From Ceratotherium simum simum (Eukaryota > Chordata > Mammalia > Perissodactyla > Rhinocerotidae): a stretch of DNA of 64,000 bases. Below the pieces are notes generated by a model. It did not search any database, was not told the DNA's origin, and was given only the letters and a program-made list of their open reading frames with translations. Of this stretch, positions 32,922 through 44,469 are shown piece by piece. Position 1 is the first letter of the stretch. Each line of letters starts with the position of its first letter. The position numbers were made by a program, and so were the translations under genes. Location: contig NW_004454170.1 of NCBI RefSeq assembly GCF_000283155.1, positions 10,402,439 to 10,466,438 of the forward strand. The letters are read 5' to 3'.

Positions 32922-32967
32922 CGCCGCGAAAGTCACGAATTGCCTCAACTCTGAATTGCGTTCAAGA

Positions 32968-32978
32968 AGCATGCGCAG
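32968..32978. promoter_or_regulatory. NRF1-like site
   Basis: AGCATGCGCAG contains GCATGCGCA, one full half and most of the other half of the NRF1 palindrome (YGCGCAYGCGCR), within the ANGEL2 upstream region. Confidence 0.55.
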
Positions 32979-33010
32979 AGCGTGGGAAGCATGGGCAGCC
33001 ATTTCGGAAT

Positions 33011-33555
33011 AGGGCAAAACGCCCGACATCTGTCTTAAAGAAACAGAAATAAACAAACTAAAGGCTGAAAAAGCGTTATTAAGGCCTATGTGTGGGCGGG
33101 TACCGTGCGGTTACTGTTTGAGAGCTAAGAAGAAAAAAAACTTGAGCGTATTTTTATAATGACCTTGGGATTCGAAAGGTGCATGGGTTCCCATAGAACT
33201 GTGGTACCAAGGATTTTTGCAATTAATTTTGCCGGAACACATCCACGGAGCTCACTTTTAAATGTACGTGTGTGTCTTGAGTGTCCACCTTTATCAAATT
33301 TAGTATAGGACTCCAGATTCTTGAAAAACATTATTTAAATGGAGACCCCTCCAAGAGACAGAGAGAGAACGAGGGAGAGCTGAGGAAGAATAAAGTGGAG
33401 GGAGAAGAGGGGAAAAAGATAATGGAAGGCAGGATCACAGCTTTTATAAGTTCTTTGGGAGAGCAGTGGAGTAATTTCTTGGAATGGGTTTTCCTTTTTT
33501 CTCTTGTGTCAATGAGGAATCAGACGCATTTGAAAAACTTTTTCTTTCAGTATAA
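33011..33555. other. Upstream flank of ANGEL2, nothing recognised
   Basis: Transition from the CpG island to AT-rich intergenic DNA, with a purine-rich stretch at 33340–33430 (gagacagagagagaacgaggg…). No gene or repeat family was identified. Confidence 0.6.
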
Positions 33556-33558
33556 ATA

Positions 33559-34190
33559 TACGTAGTTGATTCTCGTTATTTGAGGTAGCGATGTTCTATA
33601 AAGTTACTGCATTAGTGAATACTGAACCATTGCTCCTAGGGGAAATACAGAGTTAGGTTCTGGTCACAACATTTTAGTCACCTAATCAATACACAACCTT
33701 GTTTTATATGTGTTTCTGTTTAAAGACACTTTAATGTAGGCTTTTGATTCATTAACATTGAATTCATGGCCCATAGCACTGTAACTCATGCCTGACTGAA
33801 GCTTATGGAACATGTGTATTTTCTCCATAAGGCACATCACAGATTTCTTGCACTTAGGAACACTAGACAACACTTAAGATTAAGGTTGAGGGCCATTTTA
33901 AACAACAAAATCAACCACAAAATCAAAAAATGTGAAAAACGTGCCACTGAAGGGACCGTGAAGAGGACACTCGTGTCCAGCGTGAGAGCTGAAACAAGAG
34001 GCTAGAGCTTTGCCTCCTTTGACCTCAGCTGGGAACATGCACCTTGGACAACTACATTTTTCACCCCTCTTGCATGTGTCCATGAATGACTGCAAAGCAC
34101 TGCAAGTATTGGTTTTGGTGTTACAGATAAATTTTAGTGAACAGGCAAATTCGCAAATATGGAATCCACCAATAATGAGGATCGAGTGTA
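33559..34190. mobile_element. TIR DNA transposon (Tigger-like), about 630 bp
   Basis: Left end TAC-GTAGTTGATTCTCGTTATT; right end reversed TACACTCGATCCTCATTATT. These are diverged inverted termini bounded by TA. The interior runs tgaaccattgctcctaggggaaatacagagttaggtt…aaagacacttt…ggcacatcacagatttcttgcacttaggaacactagacaac, a series I recall from ancient mammalian DNA transposons. No transposase frame survives. Confidence 0.7.
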
Positions 34191-34279
34191 TTTCCGTTTT
34201 ATACTGCCCAATTTTCTAATTGTACTCATAATTTTGCAGTCTATTAAATTTATTGACTAGTAGTTTCTTGTCAGTATGT

Positions 34280-34410
34280 CTTATCTCCATAATGAGATTG
34301 TAAGTACCTTGTGAGCAAAGGCCACGATCCATTATTTTCAAAATTTACCTGACCAAGTGCGAAGTACACAATGGATGGTAGATAAAACATTTTTGAATGG
34401 ATGGTTAACA
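34280..34410 (+). mobile_element. L2 LINE 3' end fragment (probable)
   Basis: atgagattgtaagtaccttgtgagcaaaggccacgatccatta…tgaccaagtgcgaagtacacaatggatggtagataaaac…tgaatggatgg follows the L2 3' tail pattern with divergence. Confidence 0.5.
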
Positions 34411-34849
34411 CTGGGCCAGAATTAGAGAAGACCTGTGAATGAACGGAACCTTCTCCCTCTAGTACACTCTATAAACTCTGGTTTTTGATGTGTAGGGAGA
34501 AATGTAGCACTCTGAAATAAGCAAAAGAGATTAATGGATATCCTTTCAATGGAATGCTAGAGTTTGGGGGATTATTTGATCCTAAAAGATATTCACCTTT
34601 ATCTTGGATTAGACTTTTTTAGAATTCTGCTGGTAATGCAAATGTTCTTGTCTTTGGACATGTGAATGAATTCTATCCAATGGAGGGAGAACTCTCCTCT
34701 GTAGAAAAAGCCAGTTTTGCATCTATTTGCAAGTTCAACATTCCTGATCTGTGAAGTGTCTGCTTTTCGGATTCTCCTTGAACAGATTGTAACATCTCTC
34801 TGGTTCCCTTATTTAATGAGTCAAAGAAAACTATTTTGTATGATTTTAC

Positions 34850-35160
34850 TTTTTTTTTTTTTTTGAGAATTATCCTTTAATGGTTTTGCTATTCCCACGG
34901 AGATGCCTAATGTATTCATCTGACAGCCCGATGAACTTCATCACCAGAGGAGTGCACCTCGTGGATCACTAAATCTAGGTCCTTTTTTTCTTGCTCCCAG
35001 AGGTGAATCTGAAGCACAATAGGATTTTTTAAGCCTCTGTTTTCCTCATTTAAGTTGTCTTCTCCACCAATTTTGTGTTTTGTTTTGGTTTGTATATGGC
35101 CAATAAATTTTTTCCTTCTGGTGGCAGCAATGATCGGGAATTTGGTCATATGGGCTGACC
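34850..35160 (-). pseudogene. Unclassified poly(A)-tailed insert, possible retrocopy
   Basis: On the minus strand a 77-codon open frame (35149–34916, MTKFPIIAATRRKKFIGHIQ…) is followed by ATTAAA (34881–34876) and, 11 bases on, a 15-base A run (34864–34850). That layout fits a reverse-transcribed polyadenylated RNA. A +1 shift near the end would open a further short frame (…MKFIGLSDEYIRH…). I do not recognise the source. The 5' limit and any target duplication were not found. Confidence 0.35.
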
Positions 35161-35199
35161 ATTTGTTGATCTCTGTAAAAGGATTAATGACTTACAGAG

Positions 35200-36530
35200 A
35201 TCTGTTTTCTGTTGAGTGAGAGACAACAGAGAATCTGGTTTGTTAGTCTTATTTGTTTGTCTCTTTGTCCATTTTGAGCTCAACTCAAGAATTCTATGTC
35301 CCCTGGGAAGAACAGCTCTTCGATATCTAGACTAGTGAGTTTTTGTTTTATGTTTCTGTGTTTACTCTTGACCCATGGCAGAAATTGTAGAAATTGTAGA
35401 ATCAAAGCCATAAACTTCCCTGTGCCTGTGGGTCTATGTGTCTCTTATTCATAAAGGTTTTTACGTCTCATTATGTGAGTATGAGATGTCCTATATCTGG
35501 AAGGTATTAACAAATTAAATTATAAAGTTTATTTTATTAAAGGAGCTCTTTTCTGATTGCCTGTAGAGATAAATAAGCACTTATATAGTTACATGAAAAC
35601 AAAGAAATAGAAATACTTTAAATGTGATATACTTAAAATAAAAATATATTATTCTTATAGAAACTAACTCAGAAATATTTTAAGAATCTAAGTTCACATA
35701 ATTAAGGTCAATCTCTACTGAACATGTAATTTCCTTCTTGAAGTAGTTTAATGTAATAAGAAATGGGCAGAGAGAGATGCTGTTTGATATTTCAAAATAC
35801 CATCCCACCATAGTTGCAGAAGTAACCAGGGATTGAGGCAGTGAAGAAGAGTGGTCAAGAAAACCTCAGAGTCCAAGGTCTCTACTAAAGGGAAACTAGT
35901 ATTTTGGACAAGCATACAGAGATTCATCTGCTACTAAGGGAACTGCTTAAGAGCTCAGGAACTTGAATCAACTGGGCTGCGGTGTGAGTAGACAATATGG
36001 CAATAAGTATGAGTTAAACCTCACCCAGAGGGACTGATGTTTGAAAGAAAATGGAAGTGCTTCAAAGCCCACATTTCAGTTATATGAGAATTCTTAAGAA
36101 TTCTCTGCCCACTGGGAAGGAGAACAGCTCTTTAATAACTGGACTGGTGAGTTTTTGTGTTTCTGTGTTTACTCTTAATCCATAGAAGTTGTTCTTTCTG
36201 CCAAAAATTAAAGGGGATAATTTTGCCTCTCTCCTCCACTGGAACCGCCGGGGCTGATTATGGAGCAGAAAAGAGAATGGAGAGGTGCAGTGGCATGATG
36301 TCAGAGAGTGTCTCTCCTCCTGAGGAGTAAGACACTGGGGAAGTGACCATTTGAGCTGTCTGGTCTGGGACATACAGATTGGATCAGCAAACAAGGCAGA
36401 ACCAGGATTCTGACAGAAGAAAAATCCAGAACAGATTGAAACAGAAACATTTTAATTTGATACATCTGGAGAAGGCCTTCACTAGTTTCCAGAGGACAGG
36501 AGGAATGAGAAATTAATACATATTTGTCAA
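35200..36530. other. Intergenic, unclassified; includes a ~100-bp direct repeat
   Basis: Mostly unassigned sequence. The segments at 35288–35390 and 36092–36190 are clear homologues (aagaattct…ctgggaag…aacagctctt…gtgagtttttg…ttctgtgtttactctt…cccat/ccat). No gene was recognised. Confidence 0.6.
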
Positions 36531-36825
36531 ACAGTACAAACTTTCAGTTATATGATGAGTAAGTTCTGAGACCTAATGTGTAGCATGGTAACTATAGTTA
36601 ATAATAATATATTGTATACTTGAAATTTGCTGAGAGTAGATCTTAAGTTTCTCACCATAAACACACACAAGATGGTAACTATGTGAAGTGATGGATATGT
36701 TAATCAGCTTGATTTTAATAATAATTTCAAAATGTATACATATATCCAAACATCATATTGTACACCTTAATATATACGATTTTTATTTGTCAGTCATACC
36801 TCAATAAAGCTGGGGGGAAGAAAGA
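36530..36825 (+). mobile_element. L1 LINE 3' UTR end (L1M type)
   Basis: …gtagcatggtaactatagttaataataatatattgtatacttgaaat…, aagatggtaactatgtgaagtgatggatatgttaatcagcttgat… and …tcatattgtacaccttaatatatacgatttttatttgtcagtcatacctcaataaagctgggggg are the diagnostic 3' end of older mammalian L1s, sense orientation. Confidence 0.88.
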
Positions 36826-37089
36826 TGTTAATACCATAACAAGAGCATAGCACTTGTAGTTTGTTAAGTTACAATTTAAATAATCTTTCCAGATATTATT
36901 ATGGTTATATCTCTATACCAGGTGGACTACAATGACATTCGCAGTTAAGATTCAGTCATTCATTCATTTATCCCAACACCCAGCTTAAGAAATAAAGTAG
37001 TACAAATATAGTTGAAGCCTCTTGGTGCCCCATCCACAACTGCTTCATCTCCCCAGATGTAACTGTTATCTCGATTTTCGTGCTTTTCA

Positions 37090-37800
37090 TTCCCATGTAT
37101 GCTGTTATATTTTTCTATGTGTGTCAGTATTCCAAACAACATATATTTCATAGAACATATTTTAAAACTATATACGAATGGCATACTCTGTATCTTTCTG
37201 CAACTTGCTTTTTATTTCAACAGTATATTTTAAGATTTACCTATGTTTATACCTCTAATTCTGGTTCATTCATTTTTTAATACTGTACAGTGTTCCAAAG
37301 CCACAATTTATTAATCTTTTATCCTGCTGATATACATTTATGTTGCTTACGGTTTTTTGCTATTATTACTAATGCTGTTATGAATATTCCTGTATGTCTC
37401 CGTGTTAACATTTGTGATGTTTCTTTACATGTTCCCAGGGGTGGAATTCCCAGTAAGAGAAAATACATCCTCATCTTTAATACATGTTGCCAGGGAGCGG
37501 CCCGGTGGCGCAAGCGGTTAAGTGCGTGCACTCTGCCACGGCAGCCCGGGGTTCACCGGTTCAGATCCTGGGCACGCACCAACCCACCACTTGTCAGGCC
37601 ATCCTGTGGCAGGCGTCCCATATAAAGTGGAGGAAGATGGGCATGGATGTTAGCGCAGGGCCAGTCTTCCTCAGCAAAAAGAGGAGGCTTGGCGGATGTT
37701 AGCTCAGGGCTGATCTTCCTCACCAAATAAATAAATAAATAAATACATGTTGCCAAGTTGCTCTCCAAAGTGGTTGTACTTCCACTAGGTGTATATAAAA
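37090..37800 (-). mobile_element. L1 LINE 3' region, antisense, split by an ERE
   Basis: Reverse L1M 3' UTR series (…aaacaacatatatttcatag…aatggcatactctgtatctttctgcaacttgc…ctgttatgaatattcctg…aattcccagtaag | ERE | catgttgccaagttgctctccaaagtggttgtacttccact). The two halves join cleanly across the ERE. Confidence 0.72.
37493..37741 (+). mobile_element. ERE SINE, long-tail type
   Basis: Plus orientation: gggagcggcccggtggcgcaagcggttaagtgcgtgc…, ggttcagatcctgggc…, tataaagtggaggaagatgggcatggatgttagcgcagg…, (aaat)n tail. Exact 14-bp target duplication AATACATGTTGCCA (37479–37492, 37742–37755). Confidence 0.94.
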
Positions 37801-37989
37801 ATTTCCATTGCTCAAATACTAATTTTATTTCTATTCCTAACAAAATTTCTAATAAAAGTTTTGTCATCTCTATCCTCTTCCTAAATAAGACAGGAACTTT
37901 ACCAGACTTTAATTTTTCATTAGACATTTGCTGCCCAATTTCCTGATTTACTTTTTGTTCCCTCAAAATTAGTCTTTTAATAGTAAATT

Positions 37990-39300
37990 CACCAACATAT
38001 TTATAACAATTTCTTTGCTTTTTGTTGTTTCTCCTTTTAGAAAATATCTGTGAGTGATAAAATCTTTTAGTTTTTATGTCACTGATAATATCTTTATTTT
38101 GGTTTCTCTCTTCAGTGACAGTTTAGGGTTTGGTATGGTTTGAGACTCATTGTTATTTTTCCATAATATTTTTGGGATATTACTCATTGTATTCTAACCT
38201 CTACTGTTGCTGATTAAAAAGCTACTCTATGTCTAAATGTCATTCCTTTGCTGCTGACCTGTCTTTTCTCTTGTTAGTTTTTAAGATCTACATTATATAT
38301 GTGGGATTGTTTTTGTTTATTATGATTGACACTCTGTGCAATTTCATTCTGAAGATGAATTTCTTTGTTCAATTCAGAAAATGCTGACCCATTGTCTCTT
38401 TGAATATTGTTTTCCCACCATTTCCTCTGTTATCTTTTTCTGGAATTCCTATTAGACCAATATTAAAACATCTTAAGTGGCCAGCCCGATGGCACAGCAG
38501 CTAAGTGTGTGTGTTCCGCTTCAGCGGCCTGGGGTTCACAGGTTTGGATTCCGGGTGCACACAGACGCACCGCTTGTCAAGCCATGCTGTAGTGGCGTCC
38601 CATATAAAGTGGAGGAAGATGGGCACAGATGTTAGCTCAGGGCCAGTCTTCCTCAGCAAAAAGAGGAGGATTGGCATCGGATGTTAGCTCAGGGCCCATC
38701 CCCCCCCCCCAAAAAGTGTCTTAATTCTTTTGTCTCTTGACTACTCGTAACCACTCCTCCTCCTCCTCTCTTCTCCCTCCTCTCCTCCTCCTCCTTCCCT
38801 TTCTTCTCCTTTTTCTCGCCCTATCTCTCTGTGCTAAGATCTGGGTGAATTCCTCACTTCTATTAATTCACTGATATTTTTCTTCAACTGAGACCAGTCT
38901 CGAGTGTCTTTTGTCTACTGAGTGTTTATTTCAATGACTATATTTTGTTATTTCCAGGATTTCTGGTAGATGCTTTTCTAATCAACCTTTTTTGTTTTAT
39001 TTCTACTTGCTTTTATAATTTCTTGTTCTTTTTTTCCCTAACTCTCTCAGAGAATACTAAACATACTTATTTAAAAATTCATTTTCAGATCATTCTGCTA
39101 TGTCCATTTCATCTGTAATGAATTTTATCTCCTCTTTTTTTATTTTGTTGGTCACTCTTCTGAGTATGAATTCTCTCATGTGTTTTGGAATTTTGATGTG
39201 CAGACATCCGGATTAGATTTGTTTTTCTTTTCTCTTTCTCTGTTAACCCTGTCTGTTTTAGTTGCCTTCATTTTCCCCCAAGGGACTCTCAGACTAGAAT
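37990..39300 (-). mobile_element. Old L1-related LINE, antisense (low certainty)
   Basis: T-rich sequence with phrases such as gtttgagactcattgttatttttcc, cacattatatatgtgggattg and atttccaggatttctggtagatgcttttctaatc resembles reverse old L1/HAL1 3' regions. It is interrupted by an ERE (38479–38715) and a pyrimidine-rich run (38752–38826). No coding frame survives. Confidence 0.45.
38479..38715 (+). mobile_element. ERE SINE, long-tail type
   Basis: ggccagcccgatggcacagcagctaagtgtgtgtg…, ggtttggattccgggtgcaca…, tataaagtggaggaagatgggcacagatgttagctcaggg…, ending cccccccccccaaaaa. The target duplication is weak (…tcttaa on each side). Confidence 0.92.
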
Positions 39301-39869
39301 CAGGTCTTATGTTGGTGGCTTAGGCCTATCTAGCTATGCTCTTAAGAGATACTGCAGATCCAATCTTTGAGCTAGTGGACAGCTTGACCCATGTGCTGGA
39401 TGTGAAGCTGTGTCACCTTTCTCCTGCCTCCCCAGGCCATGGCTCTGGAAGTGGTCATTGCAGCTCTTTTCAACCTTTTTTTATGGGTGAAGAAGCCCCT
39501 AGTTTCAGCAGTGAACCTGAATCCATTTCTTCCCTTTCCTGGGAGGACTTTTGGTTCCTGTTGCCCAGCAGGAGCAAAATTCCTAGACGGGGAGCTGAGC
39601 AGGCCTCAACCTTGTTGTTTCTGGGCCTCAGAGAAGTTTATAGCGGTTCTGAGCTTGATAGTCTTTTTTTGTTTTGTTTTTCAATTTCTCTTTTTATGTT
39701 TTATCTCTCATTGCTATGTGTTTGGAGCAGACGACATCTTCAACGCAAGAACTTATAAGGTAGCTGGAAGTACAGATATATTGTATTATGTAATGTCCAG
39801 AAACAATGTTTTATAAGCTCAAAGTCTGTACCTTAAAAATCATGGGGATACAGAGATTCAGTGGAGCAC

Positions 39870-40060
39870 AGGAAATGGGAAGACTCTTAAGAGTCAAATA
39901 GACCTGGGTTTTAACACAGACCCTGACACTTCCCAGCTGTGGCATTGGCAAATATATTACCTCTTCGATTACAGTTACCTCATCTCTAAAATGGAGATAA
40001 TAATACTTATTAAATATTGTGAGGATTAAATAAAATATAGCAGTGAAGTATCTGTTATAA
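39870..40060 (+). mobile_element. MIR SINE (3' half)
   Basis: …gacctgggttttaacacagaccctgacacttcccagctgtggc…, ttacagttacctcatctctaaaatggagataataatacttattaaatattgtgaggattaaat, in MIR order on the + strand. Confidence 0.8.
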
Positions 40061-40345
40061 GACACAGAGAGGCAGAAATGTTTTGTTTTATTTTGCATCA
40101 ACTTTGTGTGCAAAACAAACTTGAACACACAGACTTGGTTAAATAAACTAGCATATACTGAGTAGATAATACACATAGAACTTTATGCAGACCCTTTGGG
40201 AAACAGTATGGAAGAAATTAGAAACAGAATAGAAAGAGTTATAAAATCAAATGAAAAGTAATATAGTATAGATTCAAAATGTAAGGTATCCATCTGATAC
40301 TTTCAGGTTTTTAGCTAAGGATGGATATGCTAAGGTATAATAACC

Positions 40346-40582
40346 TTTTTTTTTTTTTTTTGTGAGGAAGATTAGCCCTGAGCTAACATCTGTTGCCAAT
40401 CCTCTTTTTGCTGAGGAAGATTGACCCTGGGCTAACATCCGTGCCCATCTTCCTCTACCTTATAGGTGGGATCCTGCCACAGCATGGCTTGATAAGCAGT
40501 GCATAGGCTGAGCCCGGGATCTGAACTTGTGAACACGGGCCGCCAATGGGAAGCGTGTGAACCTAACCATCACGCCGGCCCC
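40346..40582 (-). mobile_element. ERE SINE, long-tail type
   Basis: T run, gtgaggaagattagccctgagctaacatctgttgcc…, gtgggatcctgccacagcatggcttgataag…, aaccatcacgccggcccc. Flanks taacctttt / taacctatttt suggest a diverged target duplication. Confidence 0.9.
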
Positions 40583-42237
40583 TAACCTATTTTGAACTAT
40601 GGATTCATATAAATTTCTCCTATTCTTCAAGAAACTTTGTATTCTTTGATAATGAAAACCTCCCTGTTAGTGAAGTTACATAATTATATATACATGTACA
40701 TAACATTTATATATAAATATGGAGTACAAAAATTATTTTTGCCCTTTTGCTCTTAAAAAACAGGATTTAAACAGGATTTGGCAACCTGTGACTTGCAAGG
40801 AAAAGCTGAAAAATAAAGACGAAAATCCAAATTTGAAGTGTCTCTCAACTCCCACACATGTTCTTATACTTCACTCTCAACCTCCAAATTCTAGAAAATG
40901 TTTCTGTATAACCTACCAACTCTCTCATTAAAAATATCCCAGGTTGTCATGGTGACTATAGTTCTTTCCCCTGCAGAACCCTGTAGTCTGATGCCATGGT
41001 CTCCTAATTCCTTATGGTTGTGGAATCTTTTCTTTCTTTTTTTCATACTGTTTCTCATTTTTTTCAGCCTAATATTACATCTGAGTCTGCTAGAGTGGTG
41101 GCACATTAAAGATTTAATTTGAAGCAGGGAAGATTTAATTAATGGTCTCGCAATAGTCAGTAAATTGGTCTGGAAAGCTGATGGAATCCTCCATGAGTAT
41201 ATGTTCTGCAGTGGTCCTTGATGAAAACATGGCAACACTCAGCCCTTGCTGGATTTCTCATTTCTTTCCGAACCTGTATGGGCTGATTAAATTAAGAACT
41301 CTTGATGTCCAGGCTTTTAACACAGAGGTACACTGATATGAATTTGGTAGTCAGGATATAAAATTCAGGTTAGCCTTTCTCTTCCCTCCCATCCCTACAC
41401 CGTTTCTTATTCCCATTTCTCAGTCCCAGAATGGGGGTTTGCAGATTTGGGAATCCTTATAATGCAGAGACTTATGGATGTTATGGAAGTGACCTCACCT
41501 CTGGAAAATTATCTTGCTGCCCAGTTTGGTCTGTTTTAGGTCTCCTAGAGTTATCTTTCTGGGAAGGTATTAAAGAGCAAGGGCAGACTTCAGCAGGGGA
41601 TGATTGGACAGAGAGGAGAATGAAGAAGCTGAGAAATGGAATCGCAGAGGAGAGCATGAGAAAGCTGCATGTAAGAAAGCAAAAACACTTTTTGTGGCTG
41701 TCTAATACTCATTTGAGGAGAGAAACCATGTCTTTTGTTTGTCTAAATAATAAATAAACGGCCATTTGGCGGTAACTTTACCAAGTATTTTGACTCTGCT
41801 CATGACAAAACTAGACATTTACGTGGAAGCAGTATATGTCCTTCATGAAGGCTAACATTAAGGTGTAAGGTATGTATCACTTTATTCTCTTTAATGAATC
41901 TTTGGTTCATAAATAGTTACCTAAACCTGGGAAGTCTGGGATCCTAGAGGTCAAAAAAGAATTAAGGGAGTCTTTGAGCTATTATAATATTTTGAAAAAT
42001 CTGATAGAAATTGAAGAAAAGTTCTCAACAAGGTAGCAAAGGTTTACCAAAACCTCAAGTTTCTTTACTTTTGACTGATATTATATAAGTTTAATATGGG
42101 TATGTTTTTTATTTCGTTTTGGTCAGAAGCTCAGATCAATAGTTATATGTTTATGATTTTGGCAAAAAAGATAAAACAAATAATTATAACAATATATTTA
42201 GTTGGTTTGGCAGGAAAAAAATCTTTAGAGCCTTGGA
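40583..42237. other. Intergenic, no gene recognised
   Basis: AT-rich unique-looking sequence. Open frames such as 41431–41757 lack any recognisable domain, splice context or codon signal. Confidence 0.6.
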
Positions 42238-42790
42238 GTTCATGCATTCAGCAAATCCCTCTTATCTTTGTGCCACTGTGACAGATACTGGGGTACAAAT
42301 GCAACGGAAGAACAGCCCCTGCCTTTAAGGAGCTCACAGTGTAATGGGAGAAAAGCATGTCATCCCTAAATTAGCCTACGCGACATGTCACTGCCTTGTA
42401 ATAGGCGCCATAGCAGAGATGTAGAATAGAGAAGTGGTAGCAGAGAGGAATGGGCACCTAATTTTTCTTGAAAAGGAAGGTGGGAGCTGTGAAAGAGGGC
42501 TTCAGAGAGAAATTATTCCTTGAGTAAGCTGTTTCCTGAAGGCTGATTGGGGGTGGTGTGAGGTGGGGATTTCAAAAGAAACAGATGGTTTTGAAGATCT
42601 GGAGGTGCGAAATTGCAAAGGGTCTGGCTGAAACCCAGAGAAATAAGTGACAGGCGAGCAAACACCAGACATGATAGATCCTAAAAACTATGACAGAGAA
42701 ATCATGGCAACAGGATCCACTAAACAGTTTTACAGAGGAGTGGCATAATGACATATGCTTTTAAAGTGGATAATTTTAATGGGAGTATGA
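42238..42790 (+). mobile_element. L2-like LINE remnant
   Basis: gtgccactgtgacagatactggggtacaaatgcaacggaagaacagcccctgcctttaaggagctcacagtgtaatgggag… and the following 'gaaaaggaaggtgggagctg…' stretch resemble the L2/CR1-derived 'accctggagctcacagtctagtgg' repeats. Confidence 0.5.
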
Positions 42791-42839
42791 AGGATGGATT
42801 GGAGGAGGCTAGGTTTGTTGGAGGGTAGTTTTTATTTCC

Positions 42840-43765
42840 TTAAAAATTTTTTTTAACTTATTAATTGGTATACAACATACACACAGTAAAGTACACAAAT
42901 CTTGAATGTTTAGCTTGAGATATGTTTTCATATGTATACACTTATGTAACCACTAACCAGATTATGAACTTTTCTGCATCCCAGAAGAGTCTCTCCTGTG
43001 CTTCCCAGGCAATACCCATTATACCTTCCATCTTCCCTCCCTACCCTCTGTGGATAGCCACTATTCTGACTTCTATCATCATAGATTTGTTTAATTGTTC
43101 TTGAACTTTATATAAATGGAATCATAGAGTATGTATTCTTATATCTGGCTCTTATGCCCAACGTTATGTGTGTAAGATTCATCCTTGTTGACACATGTAG
43201 CAAGAGTTCATTCTTTTTAATTGCTCTGTAAATTCCATTGTATGATTTTATACTAAATTTAACTTATCCATTTTACTGCTGATTAACACTTGATTGTGTC
43301 AGATTTTTGGATCTTATGAATAATAGTGCTATGAACTTTCTTATGTGTGTCTTTTTTAATGGATATACCCACTGACTTTTCTTTGGTATATATCCAGGAG
43401 TGAAATTGCTATTACTGTCAGTATTTTTACCCTTTAGTCATTCTGGTACCACAATCTGTTAGGTGGACATTTGGGCTGTTTCCATTTTGAAGCTATTATG
43501 AATAAAGCTGCCATAAATATTCACATATAGGTCTTTATATGGACGTATATTTCCATTTCTCTTGGGTAAAATACCTATGAGTGACATTTCTGGGATATCT
43601 GATAAGTGTATGTTTATAAGAAACTGCCAAACTGTTTCCCAGTACAGCTGTATCATTTTGAATTCCCACCGGCAACCTATGGAAGTTCCAGTTGCTCCTG
43701 TCCTTGTCAACATTGGGTAGTGTCAAGCTTTTTAAATTTTAGCCATTGCTGTAGTTGTAAGATGA
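42840..43765 (-). mobile_element. L1 LINE 3' UTR fragment, antisense
   Basis: Reverse L1M 3' series: attggtatacaacatacacacagtaaagtacac…, ataaatggaatcatagagtatgtattctt…, gagtgaaattgctattactg…, ctgtttcccagtacagctgtatcattttgaattcccaccggcaacctatgg. The next L1 3' end starts directly after it. Confidence 0.82.
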
Positions 43766-44469
43766 TAACTCATTGTAATTTTTTTAAAAAATTGAGATAA
43801 AATTCATATAACATAAAATTCACCATTTTAACCATTTTAAAGTATACAATTTACTAGTTGTTAGTATATTCACAAGGTTGTGCAATCATCATCACTATTT
43901 AATTTCAGAACATTTCCATCACCCCCAAAAGAAACGCTATACCTCCCAATTCCCTTGTCCCCCCCTCCCCCATCCCGTCAACTGCTCACTAGTCTCCTTT
44001 CTGAGCATTTCATATTAATGAAATTATACAATATATAGACTTTTGTGTCTGGCTTCTTTCACATAACATAGTGTTTTCAAGATTCATCCATGTCGTAGCA
44101 TGTATCAGTACTTCATTCCTTTTTATGGCTGAATAATATTCTGTTGTATGGACATATCATATTTTGTTCACCTTTTCATCAGTTAATGGACATTTGGGTG
44201 GCTTCCACTTTTTGGCTGTTATATATAATATTGCTATAAACAGTCATGCACAAGATTTTGTGTGGACATGTTTTCAATTCTCTTGGCTATGTAGTTAGCA
44301 GTGGAATTGCTGGGTCACATGGTAACTCTATGTTTAAGATTTTGAGGAATTGCAAACTGTTTTCCATAGGAGCTGCATCATTTTAAATTCCCACCAGCAA
44401 TGTATGTGGGTCCAATTTCTCCACATCCTTATTAATACTTGTTATTGCCTATTTTTTTAAAATAGCAAT

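Larger units (their letters stand above)
32260..33010. promoter_or_regulatory. ANGEL2: ANGEL2 CpG-island promoter and 5' UTR
   Basis: Sharp switch from AT-rich flanks to GC- and CpG-rich sequence around exon 1, with no TATA box evident. The ATG lies at 32748–32746, so the transcription start is inferred upstream (higher coordinates), around 32780–32950, where ZNF143-, YY1-, E2F- and NRF1-like motifs cluster. The long GC-rich open frames here on both strands are composition artefacts. Confidence 0.85.

Noticed and set aside
32262..32954. 230-codon + strand open frame across the ANGEL2 CpG island
   Set aside because: Pro/Arg/Ala/Ser-rich translation of GC-rich promoter DNA, antisense to exon 1; stop codons are rare simply because of composition.
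39336..39816. Two overlapping + strand frames of 125–140 codons
   Set aside because: No recognisable domain; lies in or beside an old LINE-like stretch and the two frames compete with each other.
41431..41757. 108-codon + strand frame followed by aataaataaa
   Set aside because: No homologue recognised and no promoter or splice context; a downstream AATAAA alone is weak evidence.
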